Origin: Dokdonia sp. Dokd-P16
GTDB taxonomy: Bacteria > Bacteroidota > Bacteroidia > Flavobacteriales > Flavobacteriaceae
Direction of reading: 5' to 3'
Assembly (NCBI RefSeq): GCF_003095655.1
Contig: NZ_CP029151.1
Location: 2,107,001-2,171,000 of the forward strand
DNA: 64,000 nt
The position numbers were made by a program, and so were the translations under genes. The notes beneath the pieces are model-generated. The model had not been told where the DNA came from and searched no databases. It worked only from the letters and a program-made list of their open reading frames with translations. Shown piece after piece: positions 1 through 8,241 of this stretch (position 1 is its first letter; every line of letters begins with the position of its first letter).

Positions 1-234
1 GATGATATCTAGTAACTTCCCCGGGTGTAATCTGTGGTCATAGTCATCTGCATTCCAAAGTTGGAAATTTGCAACTTCCTCATAACGTACGGTACCTCCG
101 CAGTCAATAAAATTCTTAGTGACTTTTCCCACTTCTGTCACGTGAAAATGATTAGGAACTAAAGAGCCATCTGGCAACTGGAAAGAAATCGTTTTTAACT
201 CTTGTAATGCTGTTTTAATTTGTGATAGTTTCAT
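1..234 (-). CDS. DUF6428 family protein, N-terminal part (runs off the window)
   Basis: The reading frame starts at an ATG at 232-234 and stays open to the window edge, giving the first 78 residues. The visible protein begins MKLSQIKTALQELKTISFQL and includes LVPNHFHVTEVGKVTKNF and a DYDHRLHPGKLL stretch. This matches my memory of the DUF6428 family, which commonly sits next to ArsR regulators in Bacteroidetes; its function is unknown. It lies 47 bases downstream of the ArsR-type gene on the same strand. A 20-base motif in front of it resembles one in front of the regulator, so it is probably a target of that regulator. Confidence 0.75.
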   Translation of the reverse strand, partial: MKLSQIKTALQELKTISFQLPDGSLVPNHFHVTEVGKVTKNFIDCGGTVRYEEVANFQLWNADDYDHRLHPGKLLDII

Positions 235-249
235 AATGGTATTTGTTTA

Positions 250-271
250 TTGCGATAATACGATTAATAAG
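250..271 (-). promoter_or_regulatory. Putative ArsR-type operator upstream of the DUF6428 gene
   Basis: The plus-strand motif ATTGCGATAATACGATTAAT begins about 15 bases upstream of the DUF6428 start codon. A near copy (ATTGCAATATTACGATTAAT, 18 of 20 identical) lies at 633-652, upstream of the ArsR-type gene. Two near-identical AT-rich sites in front of a regulator and its neighbour suggest shared control. Binding is inferred. Confidence 0.5.
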
Positions 272-281
272 AATAATTTTT

Positions 282-614
282 TTAGCAGCACTCTCCGCTA
301 CTAGTAAGATCTTGGTCAAGAAAAGCTGCCATTACATTTTTCATTGCGGTCCAGTTTTCTTTGTCGATACAGTAGCAAACACTTGTACCTTCTACGTTTC
401 CTTTAATGAGACCTAAATGTTTAAGTTCCTTTAAGTGTTGTGAGATGGTAGGTTGCGCAAGTCCTATTTCTGCAACTAGGTCTCCGCATACACAAGAATC
501 TATTTTAAATAAATGCTGGAGTATGGATACCCTAGCCGGATGACCAAAAGCTTTGGCAAAAAGAGAAATCTCATTTTGCTCATCTGTAAACATCTCTGTT
601 TTTGCTAATCCCAT
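282..614 (-). CDS. ArsR/SmtB-family winged-helix transcriptional repressor
   Basis: A small DNA-binding repressor, 110 residues from the ATG at 612-614. A TTG eight codons upstream would overlap the operator-like motif and is less likely. The winged-helix core is clear: FGHPARVSILQHL, then the recognition region LAQPTISQHLKELKHLGLI and a wing around GTSVCYCI. The segment DSCVCGDL resembles the CxC metal or arsenite site of ArsR proteins, and the protein ends in GECC, so a thiol-binding inducer is plausible. It precedes the DUF6428 gene on the same strand. No arsenate reductase or efflux gene is visible here, so the inducer is unknown. Confidence 0.9.
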   Translation of the reverse strand: MGLAKTEMFTDEQNEISLFAKAFGHPARVSILQHLFKIDSCVCGDLVAEIGLAQPTISQHLKELKHLGLIKGNVEGTSVCYCIDKENWTAMKNVMAAFLDQDLTSSGECC

Positions 615-632
615 AGTTGATTTATTTGTTGA

Positions 633-656
633 TTGCAATATTACGATTAATTAATG
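633..656 (-). promoter_or_regulatory. Putative autoregulatory operator of the ArsR-type gene
   Basis: The motif ATTGCAATATTACGATTAAT starts about 18 bases upstream of the ATG at 614 and nearly repeats the one at 250-271. It contains TAATATTG on the minus strand, one mismatch from the Bacteroidetes -7 box TAnnTTTG, so bound repressor could mask the promoter. Inferred from sequence only. Confidence 0.5.
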
Positions 657-690
657 AGAAGTTTTTTGTTTTTTTTATAGTTCTTGCAAA

Positions 691-1002
691 CATCTTCCTA
701 AATCCCTCTTTGCAGAGGGACTTTTATTTTTTTTGTTTTGTGGGTTGCTCTTTGCGGATGTCTTGGTGAATCGAATTATGGGGATATATGGTATTTTTCT
801 CTTTGCGAACATCTCTCTAAATCCCTCTTCGAAGAGGGACTTTTGCTTTGTTTTGCTGTGTGGGTTGCTCTTTGCGGATATCTTTTTGAATTGAATTATA
901 GAGACATGTTATTTAGGTTTTCTTTGCGGACATCTCCCTAAATCCCTCTTCGAAGAGGGACTTTTTATTTTCTTGTGTGGGTTGCTCTTTGCAGAGGGAT
1001 TT
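691..1002. repeat. Tandem repeat of about 120 bp, two full copies and one partial, each with a hairpin
   Basis: Copies begin at 691, 810 and 931, a period of 119-121 bases. Each starts with CATCTyyCTAAATCCCTCT, then a hairpin, then a T-rich stretch and TGTGGGTTGCTCTTTGC. The hairpin in copies two and three is the perfect palindrome TCCCTCTTCGAAGAGGGA. In copy one it is TCCCTCT-TTGC-AGAGGGA. The run of T after each hairpin makes them resemble weak terminators on the plus strand. A short open frame across 738-941 is a by-product of the repeat and is not called as a gene. Confidence 0.85.
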
Positions 1003-1033
1003 TAATTGTTTTCTAAAAAGGATAATTTTAGAC

Positions 1034-1058
1034 ATTACGCTTTCGCGAAAGCGTGATA
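1034..1058. repeat. Dispersed GCTTTCGCGAAAGC palindrome
   Basis: Perfect core ACGCTTTCGCGAAAGCGT at 1037-1054, in the gap between the tandem repeat and the methyltransferase gene. Member of the family found throughout the window. Confidence 0.9.
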
Positions 1059-1167
1059 TATCAATGTTCGTATAGTATGAACAATAGCTAGATTCTTAAT
1101 CCAACTTTCTTGATGGGTTGCAGATGAGGAATAGATGTTAGTACTTTGAACTTTATAAACGTTTTAA

Positions 1168-1842
1168 ATGTCAAAAGATAATATCTCTGTAAAATCAAAA
1201 AAACCATGGCCTACAAAAAAGGCGATGGAGCAGGTGTATGATTTGAAGCTGTGGGGAGCTGGTGTTTCTGCTTTTTACTCTGGTGAAGGGTCACATCATC
1301 CTGAGATTGTTGTTCCATATGTGGAGGCAGTAACAGCTTTTCTTAGTTCTTTTGAAGAACCACTTGTAGTGTGTGATCTAGGCTGTGGAGATTTTAATAT
1401 AGGCCGCAAGCTTATTTCATACACGGAGAGATATACAGGTGTCGACATCGTAGAAGATCTCATTGCGCATAATGAAGCTAACTTTAAAAATGAAGGGCTC
1501 AGTTTTAAGTGTCTTGACATTGCCGCAGAAGAACTTCCTATAGGCGATTGTGTGATTTTGAGACAAGTATTACAACATCTATCTAATCGTGAGATAGCCA
1601 GTGTTGTAGATAAATTGACTTCGTTTAAGTATGTAATTCTCACAGAACATTTGCCTAATGGTGATTTTACACCCAATCAAGATATCATTTCTGGACAAGG
1701 AACTAGATTAAAAAAGAACAGTGGTGTCCAGCTGTTAATGGCGCCTTTTGATATGAAGGTTGTAGGAGAGCGAGAGCTGAGTGTCACCTATCCAAGTGAT
1801 GGCAAAGGGCGAATTGTTACGACACTTTATAAAATGTTTTAA
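1168..1842 (+). CDS. Class I SAM-dependent methyltransferase
   Basis: A 224-residue protein with a Rossmann-type methyltransferase core. Motif I is VVCDLGCGDFNIG (residues about 68-80), and the acidic loop that binds the ribose of SAM is YTGVDIVEDLI. A motif IV-like segment reads GDCVILRQVLQHLSN, and a late strand reads YVILTEHLPNGDF. The substrate cannot be told from sequence. The start is the ATG at 1168. The stop codon overlaps that of the convergent monooxygenase gene by four bases. Confidence 0.8.
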   Translation: MSKDNISVKSKKPWPTKKAMEQVYDLKLWGAGVSAFYSGEGSHHPEIVVPYVEAVTAFLSSFEEPLVVCDLGCGDFNIGRKLISYTERYTGVDIVEDLIAHNEANFKNEGLSFKCLDIAAEELPIGDCVILRQVLQHLSNREIASVVDKLTSFKYVILTEHLPNGDFTPNQDIISGQGTRLKKNSGVQLLMAPFDMKVVGERELSVTYPSDGKGRIVTTLYKMF

Positions 1843-3293
1843 TCCTTAGTTCTAAAGGATTTTCCGCGAGGTGCATTGTTTTTTTCAAGTACTATAGGAG
1901 AGTGTAAAAAAGCAGCTGCTTTTGAGGAGTCGGTTACTTTTGATGCGGTACGTTCTAGCATGCTTTTTTCAAAACTGTTGAGTACATTGTGTCGTAATCC
2001 TCTTTCTTGCCAGTTTGATCCCTGTTTACAGCTTACCGAGATTGCTCTGGCTAGCGCCAGCGCATCAAGAAGTGCCTGGTTTGCTCCTTGTCCCTTAAAA
2101 GGGCTCATAGGGTGCGCAGCATCGCCTAGCAAGGTGATTGCTCCAGCATTTTGTAAAGTTTCAGATGTTAAGAGTGCTCTGTCGTAAGCAGGGTAACCAG
2201 AAATTAAGGTGTCTGGAGTCATTGCCATGATTTGTGGGATAGGGTCATGCCATTGCGTCCTCTTTATAGCTTCCTTTTTAAGTGCTGCGGGACCTGCTAG
2301 GTTGAACGCTATTGCATCTTGCTCAGAGATGGGAAAGCTAAGCTGCCACATGATAGCATCTTTATCGTAAGGCATCATGTAGATGCGCTCGTGACCATTT
2401 GCTGTTTGAAAAACAGTTGCTTGATCTAGTAGCGTACTTTCTACATTATCTAGTTTGTCTAGTGAACAAATGCCTAAAATCACCATGCAATCCAGGTATT
2501 GTAATGGTGACGTTTTCTCGTCTATAATAGTATTACGCACAGTGCTGCGTATGCCGTCTGCACCTACAATGAGATGGGCGTTTGTGGTTTTAATATTTCC
2601 ATCTACTTGGAATTCTAGCGCTACAGTTCCATCTTGAGCGCTAGTATGCCCCATATATTGATGTCCCCATTGTATATGTGGTGAGTCGCCCAGTTGTTCT
2701 AGTAAAGCAAGTCGTAATGATTGCCTCGCGATGTGAATGTTTGTGCGCTTCGGGCTTGCATCCTCATCTTCTTCCATCCATTTTCTCATGCCCCATTCTC
2801 CTACGACCGTTCCTTCTGGAGTATGAACGAGGTGCCTTGTGGATACAATTCCCTCGTCTAGTTGAGTGATCCCAAAACCTTCAATCGCCTTGCTTGCTTG
2901 TTGTAAAGTTAGGCCGTAACCTTGTGAGCGTGCGTCAAAACTTTTATCACGTTCATATAACGTAAACGGAATCCCACGATGTAAGCAGGCCACCGCTAGT
3001 GCTACACCGCCTATGCCAGCACCTATAATTGCCACATGAGGGTAGTGCTCTGTATCTGGTGATGGTGGGGATGGTGCTGGGATGATACCGGAGCCGTTGC
3101 AAGCCGTGCATTTGCTTTGGTGCCTTTTTGGTCGAGTAGGAGCAATGCCTTTTCTATCTGATTCCTCATAAGCCGCAACCGCTCGCTGGTAAGCTAAGCG
3201 TACTTTCTTACGAAGTCGCTGGCTGTTGGATCCCTGCCCATTACACGCAGTACAGGCGGTCCAGCTTTGATTTGTAGGTGATGAGGTGTTCAC
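1839..3293 (-). CDS. FAD-dependent monooxygenase with an N-terminal CxxCxGxG zinc-finger-like module
   Basis: A 484-residue flavoprotein of the aromatic hydroxylase type (PHBH, TetX and UbiH relatives). FAD motifs: HVAIIGAGIGGVALA near residues 86-100, GADGIRSTVR, and LLGDAAHPMSPFKGQGAN, the GD motif that contacts the flavin ribose. It would hydroxylate an organic substrate using NAD(P)H and O2. Unusually, residues 1-70 carry two CTACNGxG units (Cys14/17 and Cys62/65) around a basic helix, like the zinc-binding repeats of DnaJ. The GTG at 3291-3293 is taken as start because any later start would cut the first Cys pair. The 3' end overlaps the convergent methyltransferase gene by four bases. 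Confidence 0.8.
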   Translation of the reverse strand: MNTSSPTNQSWTACTACNGQGSNSQRLRKKVRLAYQRAVAAYEESDRKGIAPTRPKRHQSKCTACNGSGIIPAPSPPSPDTEHYPHVAIIGAGIGGVALAVACLHRGIPFTLYERDKSFDARSQGYGLTLQQASKAIEGFGITQLDEGIVSTRHLVHTPEGTVVGEWGMRKWMEEDEDASPKRTNIHIARQSLRLALLEQLGDSPHIQWGHQYMGHTSAQDGTVALEFQVDGNIKTTNAHLIVGADGIRSTVRNTIIDEKTSPLQYLDCMVILGICSLDKLDNVESTLLDQATVFQTANGHERIYMMPYDKDAIMWQLSFPISEQDAIAFNLAGPAALKKEAIKRTQWHDPIPQIMAMTPDTLISGYPAYDRALLTSETLQNAGAITLLGDAAHPMSPFKGQGANQALLDALALARAISVSCKQGSNWQERGLRHNVLNSFEKSMLERTASKVTDSSKAAAFLHSPIVLEKNNAPRGKSFRTKD

Positions 3294-3426
3294 TCGGTTT
3301 GGGTACTAATTGCTTATTATTTTTGCGGGATAAGGTACTTATTTAGTTGGTAAGGTGGCATTTTTTAGTGCCCACGGAGTTTATTTATTTCTCAATAATA
3401 TAATGTAAAAAGAGATTTGGGTTATC

Positions 3427-3444
3427 ACGCTTTCGCGAAAGCGT
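3427..3444. repeat. Dispersed GCTTTCGCGAAAGC palindrome
   Basis: Perfect 18-base core in the 206-base gap between the monooxygenase and the CPBP protease gene. Nothing else is recognisable in that gap. Confidence 0.9.
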
Positions 3445-3499
3445 ACTCATTCCCCATAAGCTCTTATGAAATCAAGATGTCATGGTAGAAAACTGTTGG

Positions 3500-4375
3500 T
3501 TATGCTGTCGTTGAAGAGTCCTTGTTCTTGTTGTAATACCAAACTATCAGGATAATAGTAAACACCTGAAAAATGATAGAAAATATGGAGCCCTCAAAAC
3601 CGAAAAGGCCGCCGTTAAGCAGGTTGTTTTCTGTGATGCTAATTTCTATAAGGTGATACGAATCAATGCCACTCACGTTGAAACCAAACAAGGTCTGAAA
3701 AAGGTTCCAGCTTAAATGCAACGCAATAGAAAACCATAAATTCTTAGTGTACACGTATGACATTCCTAGCAAAATACCGGCAAGGAATAAGTTGGCTAGC
3801 GCAAACATATCTACGTTAGGATTTCCTGCATGAAGCAGTGAAAATAGCAGCGCCGAAACAATAAGAGCGATGTATTTATTAAAAGAACTCATCAGGTTGC
3901 GCAGTACGTAACCACGCAGCAGCGCCTCCTCTAAAATCGCAATATTTACAAACGTGAGGATGGCATACAGCAGCTGTGTAGCATCCCAATGGAAGCCCTT
4001 AAATTGAATTTCGCCCATCGATAACATGATAAGATAACCCAGCGCCATGATTGCCGCGCCTATGAGTAGACCAGCGATGATGTCTTTCTTCCTGTCCTTG
4101 AGCGTAAAACCTAGCTCAATAAATGGTTTTCTATCAACAAATTTTATAAAAATCCATATCACCGTAAGTGTTCCTAATAAGGAGAATATGGTGCCTACAA
4201 ATAACTGGAAAGGAGACTTCTGGGTAGGAAGCTCATTATAATCTATACCAATAACATAATAACCTATGAGCTGAAATATAGCAACAATGAATAGGTAAGG
4301 AAGGATAATGGCAAGTACCCGTATCCAGCCTACGTGCTTATTTATGGGAGGTTGAGGTGTGTTGTTTTGAGGCAT
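3500..4375 (-). CDS. CPBP (CAAX/Abi) family intramembrane metalloprotease
   Basis: A 291-residue polytopic membrane protein with about eight hydrophobic segments. The three motifs of the family are present: EExxxR (E149, E150, R154), FxxxH (F178, H182) and HxxxN (H220, N224), which form a metal-binding active site within the membrane. Bacterial members process peptides or act in bacteriocin self-immunity; the substrate here is unknown. The ATG at 4373-4375 directly abuts the stop codon of the gene upstream, with no gap, so the two are co-transcribed and probably translationally coupled. Confidence 0.88.
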   Translation of the reverse strand: MPQNNTPQPPINKHVGWIRVLAIILPYLFIVAIFQLIGYYVIGIDYNELPTQKSPFQLFVGTIFSLLGTLTVIWIFIKFVDRKPFIELGFTLKDRKKDIIAGLLIGAAIMALGYLIMLSMGEIQFKGFHWDATQLLYAILTFVNIAILEEALLRGYVLRNLMSSFNKYIALIVSALLFSLLHAGNPNVDMFALANLFLAGILLGMSYVYTKNLWFSIALHLSWNLFQTLFGFNVSGIDSYHLIEISITENNLLNGGLFGFEGSIFSIIFQVFTIILIVWYYNKNKDSSTTA

Positions 4376-4882
4376 TTATTTATTAAATTTCTGTAAATCT
4401 ATTTCTTCCTGTAAAAATGATAGATCGATGAAATAATCATCTAGCATTGAGTGATTATTTACGTAAACATTTACACAATCTCTTAGATTAAGTTTAAACT
4501 GAGCGACTGTAATATCAATATCTACTGTTTTTGAGAAGCTTTTTATGAGTTCTCCATTTTGAACATAATTACAGACAAACTTACTTCTGGCTACATCAAC
4601 TAGATTTACTTTATTACGGTCTTTATTCATCCAGTCAAAAAATGATTCTTCTTTATGCTGAGGTTCGTATGACGGTAAGTTTTTATCAATTTTTGTGTCA
4701 TATTTTATGACTGAGCAATTACTCGTATCTATTTCAATTTTCTCCCAATTAGCTCGGACGTTTTCTAAAAATATAGTACCGCCTTCTGATTGTAAATTGC
4801 GCTGCTTTCGCTCTGAATACTTACGATAATAGAATAGAGCAACTAACAACAAAATGCCAATGATATTAATAGTCCAAGTCAT
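4376..4882 (-). CDS. Unrecognised membrane-anchored protein coupled to the CPBP protease
   Basis: A 168-residue protein with one N-terminal hydrophobic segment (about residues 4-19) followed by a basic stretch YRKYSERKQR. This suggests an anchor with a cytoplasmic or periplasmic soluble domain of about 140 residues. No family recognised. Its stop codon touches the CPBP start codon, so the two may act together, for example as a protease and its partner. That functional link is inference from gene order. Confidence 0.65.
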   Translation of the reverse strand: MTWTINIIGILLLVALFYYRKYSERKQRNLQSEGGTIFLENVRANWEKIEIDTSNCSVIKYDTKIDKNLPSYEPQHKEESFFDWMNKDRNKVNLVDVARSKFVCNYVQNGELIKSFSKTVDIDITVAQFKLNLRDCVNVYVNNHSMLDDYFIDLSFLQEEIDLQKFNK

Positions 4883-4985
4883 GTGTCTTCTAATTATTTA
4901 AGACTTTTAATTTTCTAAATGAATAACTTCTTTGTAGTTAGTAGGTTTCAGAATTTAGGCCCTATCAATTATAAATTGATATAGT

Positions 4986-5162
4986 TTATTCTGATTTCTT
5001 ATTTCTATGTTGATTAATCACAATTGCACCAATAAGTGATGCTCCGATGACAATACCTCTTAAGGCCTCTATAAATTTATCGCCATTAAATACACCATAA
5101 AGTGCAAAAACTATGGAAGCGATACCTAATCCAATAATGAAACTTTGTAAAGGTTTACTCAT
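4986..5162 (-). CDS. Small two-segment membrane protein (58 aa)
   Basis: An intact frame from the ATG at 5160-5162 to the TAA at 4986-4988 encodes 58 residues: MSKPLQSFIIGLGIASIVFA, a short polar turn around GDKF, a second hydrophobic helix GIVIGASLIGAIVI, and a charged tail HRNKKSE. This is a typical two-helix small membrane protein. It lies on the same strand as its neighbours, between the 435-residue membrane protein and the 168-residue protein. No family recognised. Confidence 0.6.
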   Translation of the reverse strand: MSKPLQSFIIGLGIASIVFALYGVFNGDKFIEALRGIVIGASLIGAIVINQHRNKKSE

Positions 5163-5237
5163 GATTTTTGATTGATTGTATTGTTAAAGATTTGATGTTG
5201 CAGAGTTGTAGGTGAAACTTATTTAGGCTTCTATTAA

Positions 5238-6545
5238 TTACCTCAATAATTCAAATGTCCCTTCTTTAATCTCTAAAAACGCTTCGAGTTTTTGGATTTT
5301 GTTAGGCTCTAAAAAAACGATAACTCCTCCTTGACCTTCAGGAAGAACGTAGAACTTCTTATTATTATTTGTCTCTGATTTAGTTAAGTAAAGAAATTGA
5401 CTAAAAAACTTCTCATCAGTCCAATCTCTATTATGCTTAAACATCCATGTGTATTTGTCGTTTTTGTATTGAAATTTCACACCATATGGAGGTTCAATAA
5501 TATTTTCTACTTTTTCAAAAGGATATTTGTCGTTAGCTATTTGATTCATCCTTGTTGTAAAGTCACCATATTTAACATCTTCGTCTCTTTCATAATCAAA
5601 ATACCAAATATTCTTAGACAGTAATTCGTAGCTAAAAGCCTCCTGAGGATTGATTGTGATAAAAGTTCCAGACAAAAGAAAAAAGAAATATTTAAAATCT
5701 TTACCGTCTAAAGAATCCATCTCCCAATCTATCCAATTCCAATTTTTTTGTAAATGATCGAGGGTGATTTTTTTATTAAAGTGTAATCCAATTGAATGAT
5801 AAAATTCTATGTTTTTATTTACTTCTTGTTGCCTTGAATAATTTTTATCTTCTGCTAAATTGTTATTTGCATTTTGTTCCTTGACGGGAGCTACAATTCT
5901 CGGCATAAATCTAGTTGGATCCTCCTTTTCTGTACGGATACGTTCTTTCTCAAGGGCACGTATACGTTCTTCTTCTGGTGTGATTTCTGGAACTGTTGCT
6001 GCTGCTTTTTTCTTAGTGCGAGTTTTAATACTTTTAGCAGCTGTTTTAGTTTCGCTATTAAGGTCTTCGGGTGTCTTTGTGCTTTTTATGGTAGCCATCA
6101 AGGAGATAAGTAATATGATGGCGAGCACTCCCCAAACAATCCCTATAAGTAGCTCAGAAATGGAGCTGCCTTTTTCCTTTTCTCTTGCGATGGCTTCATA
6201 AGGATCTGCAGCGATAATGTTAGGGTCATCGCTTAGATAGTAGATGTTGAGTTTACTAGTATTAGGCACAGCGTTGAGCGTGATTTTACCCGTGTAAGAC
6301 TTGCCGTTGAGATCAAATCTGTAATCAAACTTATAAAGCTTAACCACACTTGCCACTGTAGACTCTGTGTACTCATTTGATAAGCTTGCAGTGACCACGG
6401 TGTTCTCACTAATCATTTGTTCTAGCTCACTTATTTTATACTCATCACCACCATGTATATAGTCTGAGACGCAGGTTTTGGCGAGCACAATAAACAAAAT
6501 CATGAAGACGATTCTGTATAAAAAGGATTTTGACTTTTCAAACAT
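5238..6545 (-). CDS. Membrane protein with a DUF3592-like extracytoplasmic domain
   Basis: A 435-residue protein. Segment one (about residues 9-25) is a membrane helix. Residues 35-120 are a small beta domain with the pattern YRFDLNGKSYTGKI and IYYLSDDPNII, which resembles DUF3592-type domains. Segment two (LLIGIVWGVLAIILLISL, about 133-150) is a second membrane helix. The rest is a Lys/Glu-rich linker and an acidic, aromatic-rich soluble C-terminal region that I cannot assign. The N-terminal half is more confidently interpretable than the C-terminal half. Function unknown. Confidence 0.6.
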   Translation of the reverse strand: MFEKSKSFLYRIVFMILFIVLAKTCVSDYIHGGDEYKISELEQMISENTVVTASLSNEYTESTVASVVKLYKFDYRFDLNGKSYTGKITLNAVPNTSKLNIYYLSDDPNIIAADPYEAIAREKEKGSSISELLIGIVWGVLAIILLISLMATIKSTKTPEDLNSETKTAAKSIKTRTKKKAAATVPEITPEEERIRALEKERIRTEKEDPTRFMPRIVAPVKEQNANNNLAEDKNYSRQQEVNKNIEFYHSIGLHFNKKITLDHLQKNWNWIDWEMDSLDGKDFKYFFFLLSGTFITINPQEAFSYELLSKNIWYFDYERDEDVKYGDFTTRMNQIANDKYPFEKVENIIEPPYGVKFQYKNDKYTWMFKHNRDWTDEKFFSQFLYLTKSETNNNKKFYVLPEGQGGVIVFLEPNKIQKLEAFLEIKEGTFELLR

Positions 6546-6614
6546 GTGGTGGTGGGTTTGTTAAGGTGAGTTTAGGAGGAGTGGTATATGGGTAGGTTAT
6601 TTTTGTGTACAGTT

Positions 6615-7475
6615 TTATTCCCAATACTTAAATTTTCTTCGAGATATTTTTATTCTTCCGCTTGATAAATACACTTTTTTTTCAATCCAGTTTTTGTTTT
6701 TGTCATACTTATATTCTGTAAGATGCGTTCTGGAACCTTTGCCAACTCCACTCGATTTTATTTCATTTCCAAAACTGTCATATTCGTGAGTTGAAATTGC
6801 AGGTGGAGCATTATATTTAGTCGAGATCCAAACTTTTACAGAAGGATTTTTGATGATTGTATCGTTATAATTTTGACTACGTAAGTTTTGGATGTAATCC
6901 TTATTTTCATATTCCTCAATGCGAGTTATCCGATTAAATTTATCATAAACGAATAGACCTTTGGTTACATAGCTGCTGTCAGAATTTGCTTTGGTGAAAT
7001 ATTCTAAATTATTAGATTGTTGATATTGGTATCGAAGATGTTTGTAAGTTTTGTCATATTGATGAATAATAGTGGTTGAATCATTAGGATATTTATAAAC
7101 CCATTGAGTTGTATCTTTAGATCTATTATTCCAATAGTAATTTTCTTCTTTTATTCTCTTTAACCCATCATACTCATAAACCCATAATCCCTTTTCAATT
7201 AAAGTATCTTTTTTACGTAAATAAGACAATTCGGTTTTAAGATTGATATAGCCATTATTATTAAATTCTATTTTGTAATTGTTTGGCGCTAAAATAAAAT
7301 TATCAACTCTCAAATCTTTTAGCGAATCCTTTTCTAGAAAAGATTGGTAATCAATATGTGAATATGATTTTACTTTAGCCATTAAGCCAAACCGTTCCAA
7401 ATCTGTCGAATTTAATCTTTGACGATGTTGGCCAAAAGCTGTAACAGTAAATAAAATTAATATTAGTATTCTCAT
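6615..7475 (-). CDS. Secreted protein with YD-type repeats
   Basis: A 286-residue protein with a short signal peptide (LILILFTVTAFGQ). It contains repeated aromatic motifs reminiscent of RHS/YD repeats: YEYDGLKRIKEENYYW, YDKFNRITRIEEY, HEYDSFGNEIKSSG and YKYDKNKNWIEKK. Such single-domain YD proteins are common in Bacteroidetes as periplasmic or surface proteins. No toxin domain follows the repeats, and the frame ends soon after the last one. It is part of the minus-strand accessory run. Confidence 0.65.
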   Translation of the reverse strand: MRILILILFTVTAFGQHRQRLNSTDLERFGLMAKVKSYSHIDYQSFLEKDSLKDLRVDNFILAPNNYKIEFNNNGYINLKTELSYLRKKDTLIEKGLWVYEYDGLKRIKEENYYWNNRSKDTTQWVYKYPNDSTTIIHQYDKTYKHLRYQYQQSNNLEYFTKANSDSSYVTKGLFVYDKFNRITRIEEYENKDYIQNLRSQNYNDTIIKNPSVKVWISTKYNAPPAISTHEYDSFGNEIKSSGVGKGSRTHLTEYKYDKNKNWIEKKVYLSSGRIKISRRKFKYWE

Positions 7476-7610
7476 AGATTTTTTAATTTTGTACGGCAGT
7501 CTTATTTATTAAACGCAATACTAAAAATAAGTCCTTAAAACAGTCCTTTGCCATCGACAGCTCAGTAATATTCTACTTCGAAAATTATAAATCAGGGTTA
7601 GCTCAAAAGC

Positions 7611-7634
7611 ATGTGCTGAGCACAGTCGAAGTTG
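7611..7634. repeat. Short dispersed flavobacterial repeat (GTGCTGAGCACAGTCGAAG)
   Basis: The gap 7476-7668 contains GTGCTGAGCACAGTCGAAGT, whose GTGCTGAGCAC half is nearly palindromic. I recall this sequence type as a frequent intergenic repeat in Flavobacteriaceae genomes. Only one copy was noticed in this window. Confidence 0.4.
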
Positions 7635-7668
7635 GCTTGTTTTAAACTTAGGTCTTTGTTGTATAACT

Positions 7669-8232
7669 TTAATTATTCAACGGAAATGTTATTCCGACTG
7701 CAAATGCTCCAACATACTGTTCAACAGAAGGCTGAAAGTAATAGGTGAATCCTAAGTCAACATTATTATTTCGTCCTAATTCTAACCCTAAGGAAAAAGG
7801 TATGTGGTAAATTATTCCGCTTTTATCAATATTATTGAAAGCCGTAAATGTTTCAAATTTCCCAATGGAACTTCCTATGCCGATTTCAACATAAGGCGCA
7901 ACCCAAGGAATTGGAGCTCTAACTCTTGCTTTTCCACCCAATAAAAATGCTTTTGATTCGGCTTTTTCATCCGTTGGATTGTCATTTAAGTCTTTTCCAT
8001 TTGAATTAGTTAAAATTAAACCAGCATACGGTCTTAATTCAAACCAAGAAGTTACTTTTAGTACTAATTCTCCTTGAGCAAAAAATCCATCATCTACTAT
8101 CTCGCTAACGCTATTATTCGGCGCGCTCAGTCCATATCCGATTTGGACGTTTATTGATTTTTCCTTTACAAACTGTGCATCAACTAAATTAGATGTAAGA
8201 ATCATTATTACTAATATCAGAGTTTTTTTCAT
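7669..8232 (-). CDS. Outer-membrane beta-barrel protein
   Basis: A 187-residue protein with a clear signal peptide (MKKTLILVIMILTSNLVDAQ). It is followed by alternating hydrophobic strands such as FELRPYAGLIL, AFLLGGKARVRAPI, VAPYVEIGIGSSIG and NVDLGFTYYFQ. The C-terminus GAFAVGITFPLNN ends in an amphipathic strand, as expected for a small eight-strand barrel of the OmpW/OmpA type. Ligand and role unknown. An attC-like element (8242-8431) lies immediately upstream of its start codon. Confidence 0.7.
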   Translation of the reverse strand: MKKTLILVIMILTSNLVDAQFVKEKSINVQIGYGLSAPNNSVSEIVDDGFFAQGELVLKVTSWFELRPYAGLILTNSNGKDLNDNPTDEKAESKAFLLGGKARVRAPIPWVAPYVEIGIGSSIGKFETFTAFNNIDKSGIIYHIPFSLGLELGRNNNVDLGFTYYFQPSVEQYVGAFAVGITFPLNN

Positions 8233-8241
8233 ATTGTTTTA

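Noticed and set aside
738-941. 67-residue open frame on the plus strand
   Set aside because: It lies wholly within the tandem 120-bp repeat, repeats its own sequence (WVALCGxLxE twice) and has no protein-like features beyond that.
1296-1676. 126-residue minus-strand frame antisense to the methyltransferase
   Set aside because: Shadow of a gene with a clear SAM-binding motif; no recognisable domain or start context.
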